Notes under the pieces: model-generated
Database searches by the model: none
The model's input: only the letters and a program-made list of their open reading frames with translations
Told to the model about the DNA's origin: nothing
NCBI GenBank assembly: GCA_041395565.1
Contig: JAWLAI010000009.1
Location: forward strand, 98,391-162,390
Origin: Pseudomonadota bacterium
GTDB lineage: Bacteria; Pseudomonadota; Gammaproteobacteria; UBA9214
Direction: 5' to 3'
DNA: 64,000 nucleotides
Translations under genes and position numbers: made by a program
In this document: piece after piece, positions 19,442-28,994 of the stretch
Layout: each line of letters begins with the position of its first letter
How positions within the stretch are numbered: the stretch's first letter is position 1

Positions 19442-20599
19442 TCATCCCGTGCGCGGCTCCCAGACGACCTGCTTCTTGCCCAGCAGGAATTTCACGAAGG
19501 CCTGTGCCGCGGCAAGGTTGATCAGTACGAAGTAATACGGGAGATAACCCACCCTGCTGCGCTGGCCGGCACGACTCCGGGTATAGCCCCAACCGGCAAG
19601 CAGGTAGAAGCCTATTTGTGCGGCCAAGAGGAATCGGTATGCCGGGCCTTCGTACATCAGCGCCAGATTGCATATGGCGGCGCTGATGAGAAACATGAAG
19701 ACGGCGTAACGGAGCAACTTGTGTGACAGTAGCTGCACCGAAAACAGGCCGTAGCGAAAGACGTTGAACAGATGGCGCATATCCCAGAGCGCCCACAGTG
19801 CGCGCAGCGATACCCTGACCCGCATGCGATACTCGTCCGCGCCGCTCTTCAGCGCCGTTTCCCGGAGTACCGCTTCTGGCTCGTAGACGACCCTGTAGCC
19901 CTGCCCGACCACGCTCAGCGGCAAAACGAAATCGGGCAGCTGGTCAGGCCGCATCGGCGCGAACAGCTCCTTGCGCACGGCATCGACACCGCCGTCAACG
20001 CCGACCACGGAGCCAACCGCGGTTTCCTGCTCGCGCAGGAAATTCTCGTAGCGCATATACGAGGAGCATCCCTCTCCCGTCGCGCTGTCACCTTCACTGA
20101 CATAGACCATCTTGCCGGTTACATAACCCACTGCGGGATCGGCAAAATTTCTCGCCAGCTTGCGGATGGCATCCGGTGCATACAAGGAGTTGGCATCGGA
20201 GAACACCACGATCGTACCACGCAGGGTAGCGAAGGCCATGTTCAGCGCCGAGGTCTTCCCGGCCCTGGGATCCTGCCGCAGCAGCCGCACCCTGCCCGGG
20301 TAGCGGTTACAGAGCTCGGTTACCAGATCGTCCGTGCCATCCACGGACCCGTCGGAGATCACCACGATCTCCAGCTTTTCGGGGTCATACAACTGGTCGA
20401 TCTTGTTTTCCACCGTCGCCTGGATGACCTGCCGTTCGTTGTACGCGGCAATCACCACGGAAACGAAGGGCTCGAGATCGCCCTGGCGGACCGCGCGGCC
20501 GGCACAACGCGCCAGCAGCAGGACCAGCAGCGGATAGCCGGCGTAAACATAAACCGGTACTGCAACCGAGAACCAGAAAAGCAGTTCGATGGATGTCAT
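19442..20599 (-). CDS. Membrane-bound family 2 glycosyltransferase
   Basis: 385 residues. One membrane segment at the N-terminus (LFWFSVAVPVYVYAGYPLLVLLLA), then a GT-A domain (VSVVIAAYNE, VVISDGSVDGTDD, FSDANSLY with the metal site), QEFLREQE-like acceptor motif FLREQETAVGSVVGVDG, and three or four membrane segments from about residue 290. This is the layout of processive or lipid-handling transferases such as those of hyaluronan, cellulose and XrtA-type clusters. It is the first gene of a minus-strand operon that ends at 15886. The long region upstream (20600-21278) carries its promoter. Confidence 0.88.
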   Translation of the reverse strand: MTSIELLFWFSVAVPVYVYAGYPLLVLLLARCAGRAVRQGDLEPFVSVVIAAYNERQVIQATVENKIDQLYDPEKLEIVVISDGSVDGTDDLVTELCNRYPGRVRLLRQDPRAGKTSALNMAFATLRGTIVVFSDANSLYAPDAIRKLARNFADPAVGYVTGKMVYVSEGDSATGEGCSSYMRYENFLREQETAVGSVVGVDGGVDAVRKELFAPMRPDQLPDFVLPLSVVGQGYRVVYEPEAVLRETALKSGADEYRMRVRVSLRALWALWDMRHLFNVFRYGLFSVQLLSHKLLRYAVFMFLISAAICNLALMYEGPAYRFLLAAQIGFYLLAGWGYTRSRAGQRSRVGYLPYYFVLINLAAAQAFVKFLLGKKQVVWEPRTG

Positions 20600-21278
20600 T
20601 GTATGGCCTGTCCTGCATCCCGATCGCTGCCGGCAACCAGACGCCGGAGCTGAAAAATTACAAACAAGCGGTCACCTGATTTACCGATTGCAGGGGCCTT
20701 GATCAGCCCTCCGATGGTGGAGCTACTGATCAGGAATGACACAGGAAATCCTTTGCGGGTTGAGTGGCGTCACTGTCCCAAACGGCCGCCGCGCAGCCGC
20801 TCATCAAACCTGCGGGACATACCTGGAACCGCGTCATGCATTTCTGGTATGCCGCATAAATCGGTGAAATAATAGCCCAACTACGGCTGCCACTGAAGAG
20901 ATTCGGCGGGTAGCGGTACAGCCTGAAGCCCAGTGGACGAAATAGTGCAAACGGCCTGGATTGCGGCCAGCTGCAGCTATCGAGGGACCGCCACCGCCGC
21001 TCCGGCGCAATCCGCCGGAGCTCCGGGAACCGGGCGGATGAAATTTTTTAACTTGCTGTATTTAATATATATTGTTCGCGGCCGACGCGCCATACCGCTT
21101 CCTGGCACGCGGAACGGTGCGCCCCAATCGCGGTAGCGCAAGCAGGCCTGGAGCCGGCACGGGCGGCAGCCCGGCAGCTGCGGACACGCCGGCCCGGCGC
21201 GGCTGACCTGTAAATTGCAACCGGGCCGGTTATAGTGCGGCCTCCCTTTCTGACCAACATGGTAACCGGCTGAACCCT
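20600..21278. other. Divergent intergenic region before legB
   Basis: About 680 bases without a gene. It should hold promoters for the minus operon starting at 20599 and for legB. A short A+T island (TTTAATATATATTG around 21060) in otherwise G+C-rich DNA is the only promoter-like feature; no clean -35/-10 or -24/-12 pair is found. Confidence 0.5.
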
Positions 21279-22271
21279 ATGTCACTTGGCGACAAAGCAG
21301 TGCTGATCACCGGAGCCGATGGCTTCATCGGTTCTCACCTGACCGAATATCTGGCCGGCAGGGCCGGCAAGGTCCGCGCCCTGGCGCAGTACAACTCATT
21401 CAACAGCTGGGGCTGGTTGGAGGACATCGATGGTCTCGACGCGATAGAGGTCGTTACCGGCGATGTCCGTGACCCGAACTTCTGCGCCAGGATCACGGAA
21501 GACATCGACACCGTCTACCACCTCGCAGCGCTGATCGCCATACCGTACTCGTATGTCGCGCCGGACAGCTATGTCGATACCAACATCCGCGGCACCCTGA
21601 ATATCTGCCAGGCGGCAATGCGCAACGGCTGTACCCGCGTCGTCCACACCTCCACCAGCGAGGTTTACGGTACCGCACAATACGTGCCGATCAACGAGGA
21701 GCACCCACTGCAGCCCCAGTCCCCCTACAGCGCCTCCAAGATCGGCGCCGATGCACTGGCCATGAGCTTCCACAACTCGTTCGAGCTGCCGCTGTCGATC
21801 GCGCGGCCGTTCAACACCTACGGGCCCAGGCAGTCAGCGCGGGCGATCATCCCGACGATCATCTCACAGATCGCCGCCGGCGAACGCGATATCAAGGTGG
21901 GGGACGTCCGGCCCACGCGGGATTTCAACTTCGTCACCGACACCTGTGCCGCGCTGGTCGCGATCGGGGAATCCGAGGCCACGATCGGCGAGACCGTCAA
22001 CATCGGTTCCGGCACGGAGATATCCATCGGCGACCTGTTCCAGCTCATCGCACAGGAAATGGGACAGGAGGTGGAGTTCACGGTAGACCCCGCGCGCATC
22101 CGACCGCAGGCCTCCGAGGTATTCCGGCTGCTGTGTGACACTTCCAAGTACGAACGCCTGCTGGGACGCAGACAACCACAGACGCTCGCCGCAGGCATTC
22201 GCAAGACGATCGCCTGGTTCACGCAGCCAGGCAATCTGGCAAAGTACAAGACGGGTATCTACAACGTCTAG
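21279..22271 (+). CDS. legB: NAD-dependent sugar-nucleotide 4,6-dehydratase, LegB-like
   Basis: 330 residues, the usual length. Extended short-chain dehydrogenase: NAD-binding TGADGFIGSH at 11-20, HLAALIAIPYSY at 81-92, STSEVYG at 125-131 and catalytic YSASK at 150-154. Within the family it has the LegB/GDP-mannose-dehydratase look (LAQYNSFNSWGWLED, RPFNTYGPRQSARAIIPTII). LegB removes water from GDP- or UDP-GlcNAc to give the 4-keto-6-deoxy sugar that LegC aminates, the first committed step to legionaminic-acid-type nonulosonates. It lies alone on the plus strand, convergent with the flippase, while all partners are on the minus strand. Confidence 0.88.
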   Translation: MSLGDKAVLITGADGFIGSHLTEYLAGRAGKVRALAQYNSFNSWGWLEDIDGLDAIEVVTGDVRDPNFCARITEDIDTVYHLAALIAIPYSYVAPDSYVDTNIRGTLNICQAAMRNGCTRVVHTSTSEVYGTAQYVPINEEHPLQPQSPYSASKIGADALAMSFHNSFELPLSIARPFNTYGPRQSARAIIPTIISQIAAGERDIKVGDVRPTRDFNFVTDTCAALVAIGESEATIGETVNIGSGTEISIGDLFQLIAQEMGQEVEFTVDPARIRPQASEVFRLLCDTSKYERLLGRRQPQTLAAGIRKTIAWFTQPGNLAKYKTGIYNV

Positions 22272-22309
22272 GTAACGCAGCTACCACCCGCGCGTGGACG
22301 CCTGGCTGT

Positions 22310-23905
22310 TCATGCTGAAGCCTCGCCCTGCTCCGGCTCCGGCTTCCACACCAGCGGGATCAGCGCGGCATACGTCATGCAGGACAGCAGGTTGAACAGC
22401 ATGATGACGAAGGGCTCCTCCCGTTCGCGTAACAGCTCGATCAGCTTGCCCGACTTCCAGCTACCCATCCAGGTGGTTTGCAGGGCATCGACCAGGCCCG
22501 GCATGAGCTGCGTGCGCAGATAGACCGCCGGCGCGAAATCCGCATAACGGTTGCCTTCGAGCACATAGAACAGCATCACTGCGCTGATGACGATCAGGAA
22601 GAGATTCCGGTATTCGATCGCGATCGGATAGTACTGCTGCGACCGGATGCTGCTCCACATCAGCGTGATCGCGGCAATGATAGCCGCCGAGTACGCCGCT
22701 CCCGTTAGCCCCCATGTCGAAATCAGGACGTATGCGAGCGCGATCTTGAGTGGGGTCAGGATGATCACCATCCGCGATATCAACCGGGTATGCTTGCTGT
22801 AGAAGATTCCGAACAGCATGAAGGTATTGCAGCTGGACAAGATGGTCGTGACAACTTCCACCCGGGTGATTCGGACCGCCGGCCAGAATTCCGGCGGCGT
22901 CATCAGCTCAAGAATCTGGGGTATCGTTACCGCGAGTATCAGGCCGGCGAATACCAGCAGATAGAAATACCTGGTCAGCATCATGCCCATCACGACCGGC
23001 GCAGCCGGCTGCTCGGCAATTTCGAAGCTCTTCGTGCGCCAGGCCCGCTGGAACGGGATGGAGATGAAGAGGTTCAGCAGGGGCGGGAACTTGTAGGCCA
23101 TTTCCAGGATGCCCACACCCTGGAGTCCGATCTGGATGCGCACGAGGATCCGTTCCGCCTGGCGCCCCAGGAAGGACACGATATCACCGGGCAGCATCGG
23201 CAGCTGGAAGCGCAGCAACTGAGCGGAGATCTCGCGGTCGAAGCCGAAACCATGATCCCGGATGGCGACGATATGGAACACCAGCGAGGCCACCGCGGCC
23301 GTAATGAGCGACGAGATGAAGACGCCGACCAGCCCGACCTTCAGTATCAGAACCAGCCAGATATTCAGCCCGATCCCGAGAAACATCCGGACCAGACCGA
23401 TGAATGAATAGAGTACGGAGCGCTCCTTGATAACCAGGAAGGTACTCGCACTCTGCCCGGCCACATCGATGACGAACGTGGTCAAAGCAAGGCAGATCAG
23501 CGAATAGTACTCCGGCGAACCGAGTATCAGCCGGCTCAGCGGCACGCTGAATATGAACGGCAGCAGCGCCAGACCCACGGCCAGCCCCCAGACCAGGCGC
23601 ATGCCGGTACCCAACGCCAGCGCCTTCCGCTCCGGCGGCTGCTCGTGGTAGATCCGGAGTATTGCCGTTTGCAGGCCGCCCGCCAGCAATACCGTGAGGA
23701 TGCCGAGGCTGGTCTCGATCATGGCGATGACGCCATAGCCCTCGGTCTGAAAGATATGCGCGTAGAACGGCAGCATCAGGAACCCTGACAGCTTGCCGAT
23801 GACCATGGCTGCGCTGTAGATCGCAGTATGGCGGAAAATGGATCTGCTCAGCCCCACCTTGGACCTTCCTGGCTGCGGCACCGAACCCGACTCAAACCCG
23901 CGCAC
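22310..23905 (-). CDS. Polysaccharide flippase (Wzx/MATE-like)
   Basis: 531 residues with about 14 predicted membrane segments and the polysaccharide-biosynthesis N-terminus IFRHTAIYSAAMVIGKLSGFLMLPFYAHIFQTEGYGVIAMI. It would move lipid-linked repeat units across the inner membrane for polymerisation. The start is unsure: the frame begins at a GTG at 23905 and the conserved part starts about residue 17. It is the last gene of the minus-strand nonulosonate operon, 123 bases after the GT52-like gene. Confidence 0.88.
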   Translation of the reverse strand: MRGFESGSVPQPGRSKVGLSRSIFRHTAIYSAAMVIGKLSGFLMLPFYAHIFQTEGYGVIAMIETSLGILTVLLAGGLQTAILRIYHEQPPERKALALGTGMRLVWGLAVGLALLPFIFSVPLSRLILGSPEYYSLICLALTTFVIDVAGQSASTFLVIKERSVLYSFIGLVRMFLGIGLNIWLVLILKVGLVGVFISSLITAAVASLVFHIVAIRDHGFGFDREISAQLLRFQLPMLPGDIVSFLGRQAERILVRIQIGLQGVGILEMAYKFPPLLNLFISIPFQRAWRTKSFEIAEQPAAPVVMGMMLTRYFYLLVFAGLILAVTIPQILELMTPPEFWPAVRITRVEVVTTILSSCNTFMLFGIFYSKHTRLISRMVIILTPLKIALAYVLISTWGLTGAAYSAAIIAAITLMWSSIRSQQYYPIAIEYRNLFLIVISAVMLFYVLEGNRYADFAPAVYLRTQLMPGLVDALQTTWMGSWKSGKLIELLREREEPFVIMLFNLLSCMTYAALIPLVWKPEPEQGEASA

Positions 23906-24028
23906 GAAGGTAGCGCGCAGCGCAGTAGCAGCAAAGTGTTGCAGCCCAAGGTGGTCGCCGGGTTTCTGCGCCCCGAATAGAACCAGATGTCGCCGCGACG
24001 ACCGCTGCGCGGCGCGTACACCCTCCGT

Positions 24029-25135
24029 CTATCGTTCCAGCACATCGACCACCTCGATCGGCGTAGTACGCCTGGCAGCGAACTGGGCATAAACCTTGCT
24101 GATATTGTCCTGATCCTTCAGCAGCAGTGAATTCGGCAGGCGAAACGCCCACAGCTTCAGGGCATCGCCGAAAATGGTCGCACTGTTCTCGATGGCGGAT
24201 GAGAAGAACGTCGCAATGCCGCGCGGCCGCTCACCGCTGAAGGAGACGGCATACTCGAATGGCGCCGTGAAGCATTCAATCGGAATGCCGAGCTCGCGGA
24301 TCACCTGCAACTGTGATGCCGATTCGCGCGGATGCATGACGTAGACGAGCTCATGCCCAGCAAAGAAGGTTTTGACTCGCCCCATCAATCCGGCAAAGTC
24401 CGCGCGCGAAAGATAGCTCTGATCCACCAGCGGCTGACCGATGAACAGCACCTTGTCCGAAGGGTGCGCATCCGCGACCACCGACTTGAGATAGGCATAG
24501 TCGTTCCGAATGGTGGCATCACCCGGGGCGAGGTCCAGTTCGTAAGTCGTGAAAAAGATCAGCGCATCGACACCCCGTGTGTCCCAATCGACCAGCCGGC
24601 TTCGGATCCAGCGCTTGAACAGCTGGAGCACACTGGCCGGCGGTAGCGATACGGCAGCGCCTGCATCGCCCGCCTTGTCGAGGTGCCGGTCCCGGTTGAT
24701 GCGCAGCGTATCGGTGCCCACGTCCAGCACGTAGAGCTTGCTGAATTCCAGCCTGTTGACGAGATGGCGCATGTGCCGGTCGTATGCTCTCCGGTAATTG
24801 CCGACCACCAGGTTGTCCACGGGACCGATGGCACGCGCCATGCGGTTCGCGCGTTGCCGCTTCACGGCCTGGTCGAATACCAGCCACAGCTCTTCCAGCC
24901 GTTCCTTGAGATTTTTCGGCGGATGCGCCCCGTAATCCTTGTCGGGCATAATGTAGCGAAAATCGTGGAAGCTGACGGATGCCCACCGCTCCGGTTCGAT
25001 CACGCTGTCGAATTGCGCACGGGTGAAGTGCCCGGTATCGACGATGTACAAATGATTGTCATCCAGATGCAGGTGATGGATGGCCTCAAGCGCGCTCAGC
25101 ACCTGATAGGGCGCGGACAGCAGGAAACAGTTCAT
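24029..25135 (-). CDS. Putative sialyltransferase-like protein (GT52/polysialyltransferase type)
   Basis: 368 residues from the ATG at 25135, which overlaps the pyruvyltransferase stop as ATGA. The N-terminus MNCFLLSAPYQVLSALEAIH and the central VVGNYRRAYDRHMRHLVNRL...LYVLDVGTDTLRI resemble bacterial GT52 and alpha-2,8-polysialyltransferase-like proteins, where a D-x-G-T-x-T element follows the helix that ends the first domain. The later part has KVLFIGQPLVDQ and ELVYVMHPRES, where family members keep an HP motif that contacts CMP. This makes it the best candidate to transfer the nonulosonic acid from CMP. The call is from motif resemblance only and needs a profile search. Confidence 0.6.
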   Translation of the reverse strand: MNCFLLSAPYQVLSALEAIHHLHLDDNHLYIVDTGHFTRAQFDSVIEPERWASVSFHDFRYIMPDKDYGAHPPKNLKERLEELWLVFDQAVKRQRANRMARAIGPVDNLVVGNYRRAYDRHMRHLVNRLEFSKLYVLDVGTDTLRINRDRHLDKAGDAGAAVSLPPASVLQLFKRWIRSRLVDWDTRGVDALIFFTTYELDLAPGDATIRNDYAYLKSVVADAHPSDKVLFIGQPLVDQSYLSRADFAGLMGRVKTFFAGHELVYVMHPRESASQLQVIRELGIPIECFTAPFEYAVSFSGERPRGIATFFSSAIENSATIFGDALKLWAFRLPNSLLLKDQDNISKVYAQFAARRTTPIEVVDVLER

Positions 25136-26484
25136 CCCTCCACCCCGGACCGGCGCCGGTCCTGCGCGAGCTGCACACCATCCGTCGCCGTGAGCTTGTC
25201 GAGGTAGGCCAGGTTGTCCCAGCAATTTTCCGCCTGCTGCCGCGCCCAGGCGCGCAGCCGGGCGCGCAATTCGTCGCCCTGCCCGATCAACCGCACGAGT
25301 TCCCGGCCGATGCGCTCGCTTGCGCCGGACAGGTCATAGGCGTCGATGGCCGTATCCTGCAGACCTGCCATTGACATCAGCGCCTGTATCTTGAACGTTT
25401 TGGATGACAGCGGTATGACCGGCGTACCGCCACGCAGTGCGAATATCGCGACATGCCAGCGGCCGCCCACGTATGCCTGGGCATTGCCGACGATGTCGAT
25501 GGCCTGCTGTACGGGTATGGTCAGGCCGATCAACGGCAGCCCCAGTCTGCGGGCCACGGGCCGGAAGATGACTTCATCGATTCTGTCGGAGGCAGTCAAG
25601 ACGATCTGTCCCGGGTAGCTCGATTGCAGGTGGCGCACGAGGGCCGTCACGTCATCGATGATCGCGGTCGGCTGGCCATCGAACGAAAAGCCGGAGGTGC
25701 CGCCGATACAGATGTAAGGACGCGCCGGATCGAAGGCCGCGGTATCAGGCCAGATATCGAAATAAGTCGGCCGCTGCGCCAGCGCCGACCACGCCGCACG
25801 CTCCGCCGGCTCGAACAGGAACGCGGTGTCGGGCGCATAACGCCCGGCCCAGCGGTCACGGCACAGTTCCGCCGAGATCTGGTCACGGTAGGTGACATCG
25901 TCGAGCTGGGGATAGACCAGCGCCGCCATCCGGTCCAGCTCGGGATGACTGAAGTCTGCAGTATGGTTTATCAGCAGCACCGGCTTGCCGAACCGCATCC
26001 TGGCCAGATAGGCGAGAAACAACTCGGACCGGGGCAGGATACCGTTTCCGACCATGCAGCCGTCGCCGTGAATGATCAGCACATCGGCCGCCGCGATGGC
26101 GGCGTGCAGCGCACCGTAGTCAGCACGGTTCTGCATGAACTGTTCCGCCTGTTCCTCAAAGGTATCGACGGTGAGCGGAATCGGTCCTCCCGTACCGCGG
26201 GCATAGCGCCCGGTCCCGGTGTAGTAATGGAACTTGTCGCGCAGTTTGAATACCACCGGCGGCAGCAACAGGCGTAACCAGTCCTGCAGACTGCGCCCGG
26301 TCGCCTGCTGCTCCCGCCCTTCCTCGCACGGGCGGAAGAAGCAGCTTTCGCGCAGCTCGTCTTCCGTGATGATAGCCGTGATCGTGCCGCCCCGCTCCCG
26401 GATCATCCGCTTGAGTGCCAGTGCGGCCGCGCGGTCGCCCCAGTTCGGGTTGCTGCTGGAATCGTTGATCAGTAATACGTTCAC
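25132..26484 (-). CDS. Polysaccharide pyruvyl transferase family protein
   Basis: 450 residues with PF04230-type features: LLINDSSSNPNWGDRAAALALKRMI at the start (the N-x-G-D-x-x element), DVLIIHGDGCMVG near residue 135, and a C-terminal QQAIDIVGNAQAYVGGRWHVAIFALRGGTPVIPLS, the family's conserved G-x-R-x-H region. These enzymes put a pyruvate ketal from phosphoenolpyruvate on sugars (CsaB, WcaK). It is longer than many members. It follows the sialidase-like gene by seven bases and is translationally coupled to the GT52-like gene. Confidence 0.85.
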   Translation of the reverse strand: MNVLLINDSSSNPNWGDRAAALALKRMIRERGGTITAIITEDELRESCFFRPCEEGREQQATGRSLQDWLRLLLPPVVFKLRDKFHYYTGTGRYARGTGGPIPLTVDTFEEQAEQFMQNRADYGALHAAIAAADVLIIHGDGCMVGNGILPRSELFLAYLARMRFGKPVLLINHTADFSHPELDRMAALVYPQLDDVTYRDQISAELCRDRWAGRYAPDTAFLFEPAERAAWSALAQRPTYFDIWPDTAAFDPARPYICIGGTSGFSFDGQPTAIIDDVTALVRHLQSSYPGQIVLTASDRIDEVIFRPVARRLGLPLIGLTIPVQQAIDIVGNAQAYVGGRWHVAIFALRGGTPVIPLSSKTFKIQALMSMAGLQDTAIDAYDLSGASERIGRELVRLIGQGDELRARLRAWARQQAENCWDNLAYLDKLTATDGVQLAQDRRRSGVEG

Positions 26485-26491
26485 GGGCTGC

Positions 26492-27640
26492 CTATGTCTC
26501 CTGCCTTGCCAGGGTGATGCGCCATATCCACTGGTCGACCTGCGTGAATATCACGCCCGGCTCCACCTCGATGATGGTCGGATAGCAGGATCCGACACCA
26601 GTCGCGGTCACCTGATTCATCCAGCTGGTTCCACCGTCACTGCTCAAGGCCAGGCAAACCTGCCCGTGCCCCGGGTATTCGAACCGCGCGACGTCGCCGG
26701 CCTCGTCCAGCCGCGACCAGGCTTCCGGATAGCGCCGGCCCCAACCCAGCGCCACACGCCCGTCACCGAGCGTGATCACACACGGACTGCAGCCGCGGTC
26801 CAGACCCGTATAAACCGGGGATGTCCAACTACGACCGTGGTCGCTGCTCCAGCTCGCATACAGGGGATAGTGATGCCCTGTGCGCATGATGCATAACAGT
26901 CTGCCATCGTCCAGCCGCGTCATGGTCGGTTCGACGAACCCTTCGCCGATGGGATCATCCGGCCGCGGGGCCGCGACCGTCGCCAGGAATCGCCAGTTCC
27001 GGCCCGCATCGGACGACGTGAGCACGAAGCTGCGCATCATGTACTTCACTTCATGCCGGGACGAGCGATCCGGGGGCTCCTGACGGTCCACACTGAAATT
27101 GCCATACATGGTCAGCAGCCAGGATCCGTCCGGCATTACGAGGATGTTGCGGTGGACATACAATCCGTACCACGCGTCCTCTTCCGGTGCCGGTGAGCCC
27201 GCGGGGATCTCGAGCTGCGCCTGTTCCTCCGCCAGGGTACGCAGACCGTCGGTCGAACGCCAGGCCCGTAACCGGTAACGGCCCGGCGAGAGCGGCTCCG
27301 CCCTGCCACCGACAGCGTAAAACATGTCCGGTGTCGCGAGCACGGCACGCTCCGGCGTCGCATTGATCGCCTCGACATCGATCGCCTGCTGTGGTTGCAC
27401 GGTACGGCCGCCGTCATGACTTGCCAGCCCACCGTGCAGATACAGCGTAGCGTCGGCTGCCTGGAAACAGCGGATCCAGCGGCCGTTCCCCAGTGCTTGA
27501 ATCGCTCCGACCTGGGCGAACGTCGCCGGCACTGACGCGCGTACGGGTTGTGCCTGGGGTCTGCGGTAAACGCCCAGATAGTATGCGGCCGGCGCCAGCA
27601 CCGCGGCCTGCAGCAAGAACAGTCGTCGTGTTAGCCTCAT
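26492..27640 (-). CDS. Sialidase-superfamily (BNR/Asp-box) protein, exported
   Basis: 382 residues. An N-terminal basic/hydrophobic export signal with a twin arginine (LTRRLFLLQAAVLAPAAYY) suggests a periplasmic or membrane-anchored protein. Three clear Asp boxes, SSDAGRNW 209-216, SSDHGRSW 265-272 and SSDGGTSW 333-340, plus two worn ones near 75 and 130, mark a six-bladed beta-propeller of the sialidase type. EPTMTRLDDGRLLCIMRTGHHYPLY around 237-261 holds acidic and Arg residues of the sort used in the active site, but the full sialidase Arg triad cannot be confirmed by eye. Inside a nonulosonate operon it may trim or edit the sugar chain. Confidence 0.8.
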   Translation of the reverse strand: MRLTRRLFLLQAAVLAPAAYYLGVYRRPQAQPVRASVPATFAQVGAIQALGNGRWIRCFQAADATLYLHGGLASHDGGRTVQPQQAIDVEAINATPERAVLATPDMFYAVGGRAEPLSPGRYRLRAWRSTDGLRTLAEEQAQLEIPAGSPAPEEDAWYGLYVHRNILVMPDGSWLLTMYGNFSVDRQEPPDRSSRHEVKYMMRSFVLTSSDAGRNWRFLATVAAPRPDDPIGEGFVEPTMTRLDDGRLLCIMRTGHHYPLYASWSSDHGRSWTSPVYTGLDRGCSPCVITLGDGRVALGWGRRYPEAWSRLDEAGDVARFEYPGHGQVCLALSSDGGTSWMNQVTATGVGSCYPTIIEVEPGVIFTQVDQWIWRITLARQET

Positions 27641-27658
27641 GCGGACACGGCGGCTGGT

Positions 27659-28972
27659 TTAGCCAGCATCCCCCGGCGGCACCTCGGCCAGCAATCCAGC
27701 CTGCAAGAGCCTGTCGACAACGGGGTACAATCGGCTGACCGGTATCCCGGTGACTGTGCTCATATCGAGCAAATCCCTGGTGCCATCTGCATAGGCCAGC
27801 ACATTGAGCATATCACTCACCTGACGGTGCGAATCCCTGGTACCCGTTGACGGGTACAATCCGTATTTGCCAAGTTGCGGCTCTCCCAGGCAGGTGGCAC
27901 GGTACACACTGTTCCGTTCCAGCAATTCCAGGCAATCGCGCAGCACCGCGTAGCCGCCCGCCAGCCCGGCCGGGGTGACCAGCTCCAGATTGTCGAGCGA
28001 GGTATGGTATTCCGGATATTCGCGATACTTGGAGCGCATGACCGAGGCGACCGGCAGGTCAACACCGGGACTGCAGTACTGCCGCTCATCGCTACCCCTA
28101 TCCAGATAGGTATAGCGGCAGTACCCGGGATGCTGCTCGTTCAGGATGCACTGCGCGGCCCGATCCGCGAGCGTGTCGCCGGCACGGGAAGGCAGGTAGG
28201 AGTATGCCCGCTCATCGCCCATGCAGGTCAGGTTGAACCCGGCGATGACATGGCGCTGCAGGTATGCCAGGTTCCGGCTCAGATAGGTCAGGGCGCCGAT
28301 GGTCTCCGGTATGAATATGATACGGTAACTCAGTCGGCGCGGGCGGCTGCGCAGCCACTGCGCCAGCGCCGTTGCCACGACGGGCCCGGATAGTTCGTTA
28401 TTGGCCATCGACGGATGGCAGACATAGGTAGAAAGAAACACCTCCCGGCGTTCCGCACCGGGGATGAGCAGCTCGCCGTAGGTGAGCGAGCCAGCCGTCA
28501 GCGACGAATCGACAACAACATGGTAGTCGCCGTCCTGCAGCTGTTGCCGCTGGCGGTGCGACAGGCAGAAACCCCAGCGTTCCTTGTAATATGAAGTGAT
28601 ATACGGGATGGCTTCCGGCTGGTCTGGCAACGAATACAGATGCTGTTCCAGCGCCGCGCGCGGGAGCACGGTATCGACCGGCGTTGAATAACTCACGACA
28701 TGCAGATTGTTCGCCTTGAAGTCGACGATCTTCTGCCCGCGGGGATCTTCGATGTAGGCATCCCGGATCGACCATTCCCTCGGCACGGTCCAGTCGAACA
28801 CCTGTGTACCGCTGGGAACCTCGAACATCTGCAAGGGGATATAGCGCTGAATCAGCTGCAGCGTCTGGCGCACACCGTCACCGGTGATGCTGCGACAGAT
28901 TGGGAACAGCTCCCGCGCCAGGTCATGCATGCCCTGGCCGGGATTTCCGGGATCGATCACGCGTTCTGTCAT
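27659..28972 (-). CDS. DUF4910 aminopeptidase-like protein
   Basis: 437 residues. The N-terminal region (LARELFPICRSITGDGVRQTL) and TYVCHPSMANNELSGPVVATALAQWL mark the DUF4910/aminopeptidase-like zinc-peptidase family, with His and Asn/Glu metal-site residues in CHPSMANNELSG and a further acidic IPETIGALTYL. SVMRSKYREYPEYHTSLDNLELV supplies the third metal-binding stretch. The last 80 residues look like a small winged-helix domain. Members are often found in sialic-acid-like and other surface glycan clusters, but their reaction is not known; amide hydrolysis on an acyl-amino sugar is a fair guess. 18-22 bases separate it from both neighbours. Confidence 0.8.
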   Translation of the reverse strand: MTERVIDPGNPGQGMHDLARELFPICRSITGDGVRQTLQLIQRYIPLQMFEVPSGTQVFDWTVPREWSIRDAYIEDPRGQKIVDFKANNLHVVSYSTPVDTVLPRAALEQHLYSLPDQPEAIPYITSYYKERWGFCLSHRQRQQLQDGDYHVVVDSSLTAGSLTYGELLIPGAERREVFLSTYVCHPSMANNELSGPVVATALAQWLRSRPRRLSYRIIFIPETIGALTYLSRNLAYLQRHVIAGFNLTCMGDERAYSYLPSRAGDTLADRAAQCILNEQHPGYCRYTYLDRGSDERQYCSPGVDLPVASVMRSKYREYPEYHTSLDNLELVTPAGLAGGYAVLRDCLELLERNSVYRATCLGEPQLGKYGLYPSTGTRDSHRQVSDMLNVLAYADGTRDLLDMSTVTGIPVSRLYPVVDRLLQAGLLAEVPPGDAG

Positions 28973-28994
28973 CTATGCACCTGGACCGGCAGAT

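Noticed and set aside
21103..21122. TGGCACG string upstream of legB as a sigma-54 promoter
   Set aside because: No GC of the -12 element at the required ten-base distance.
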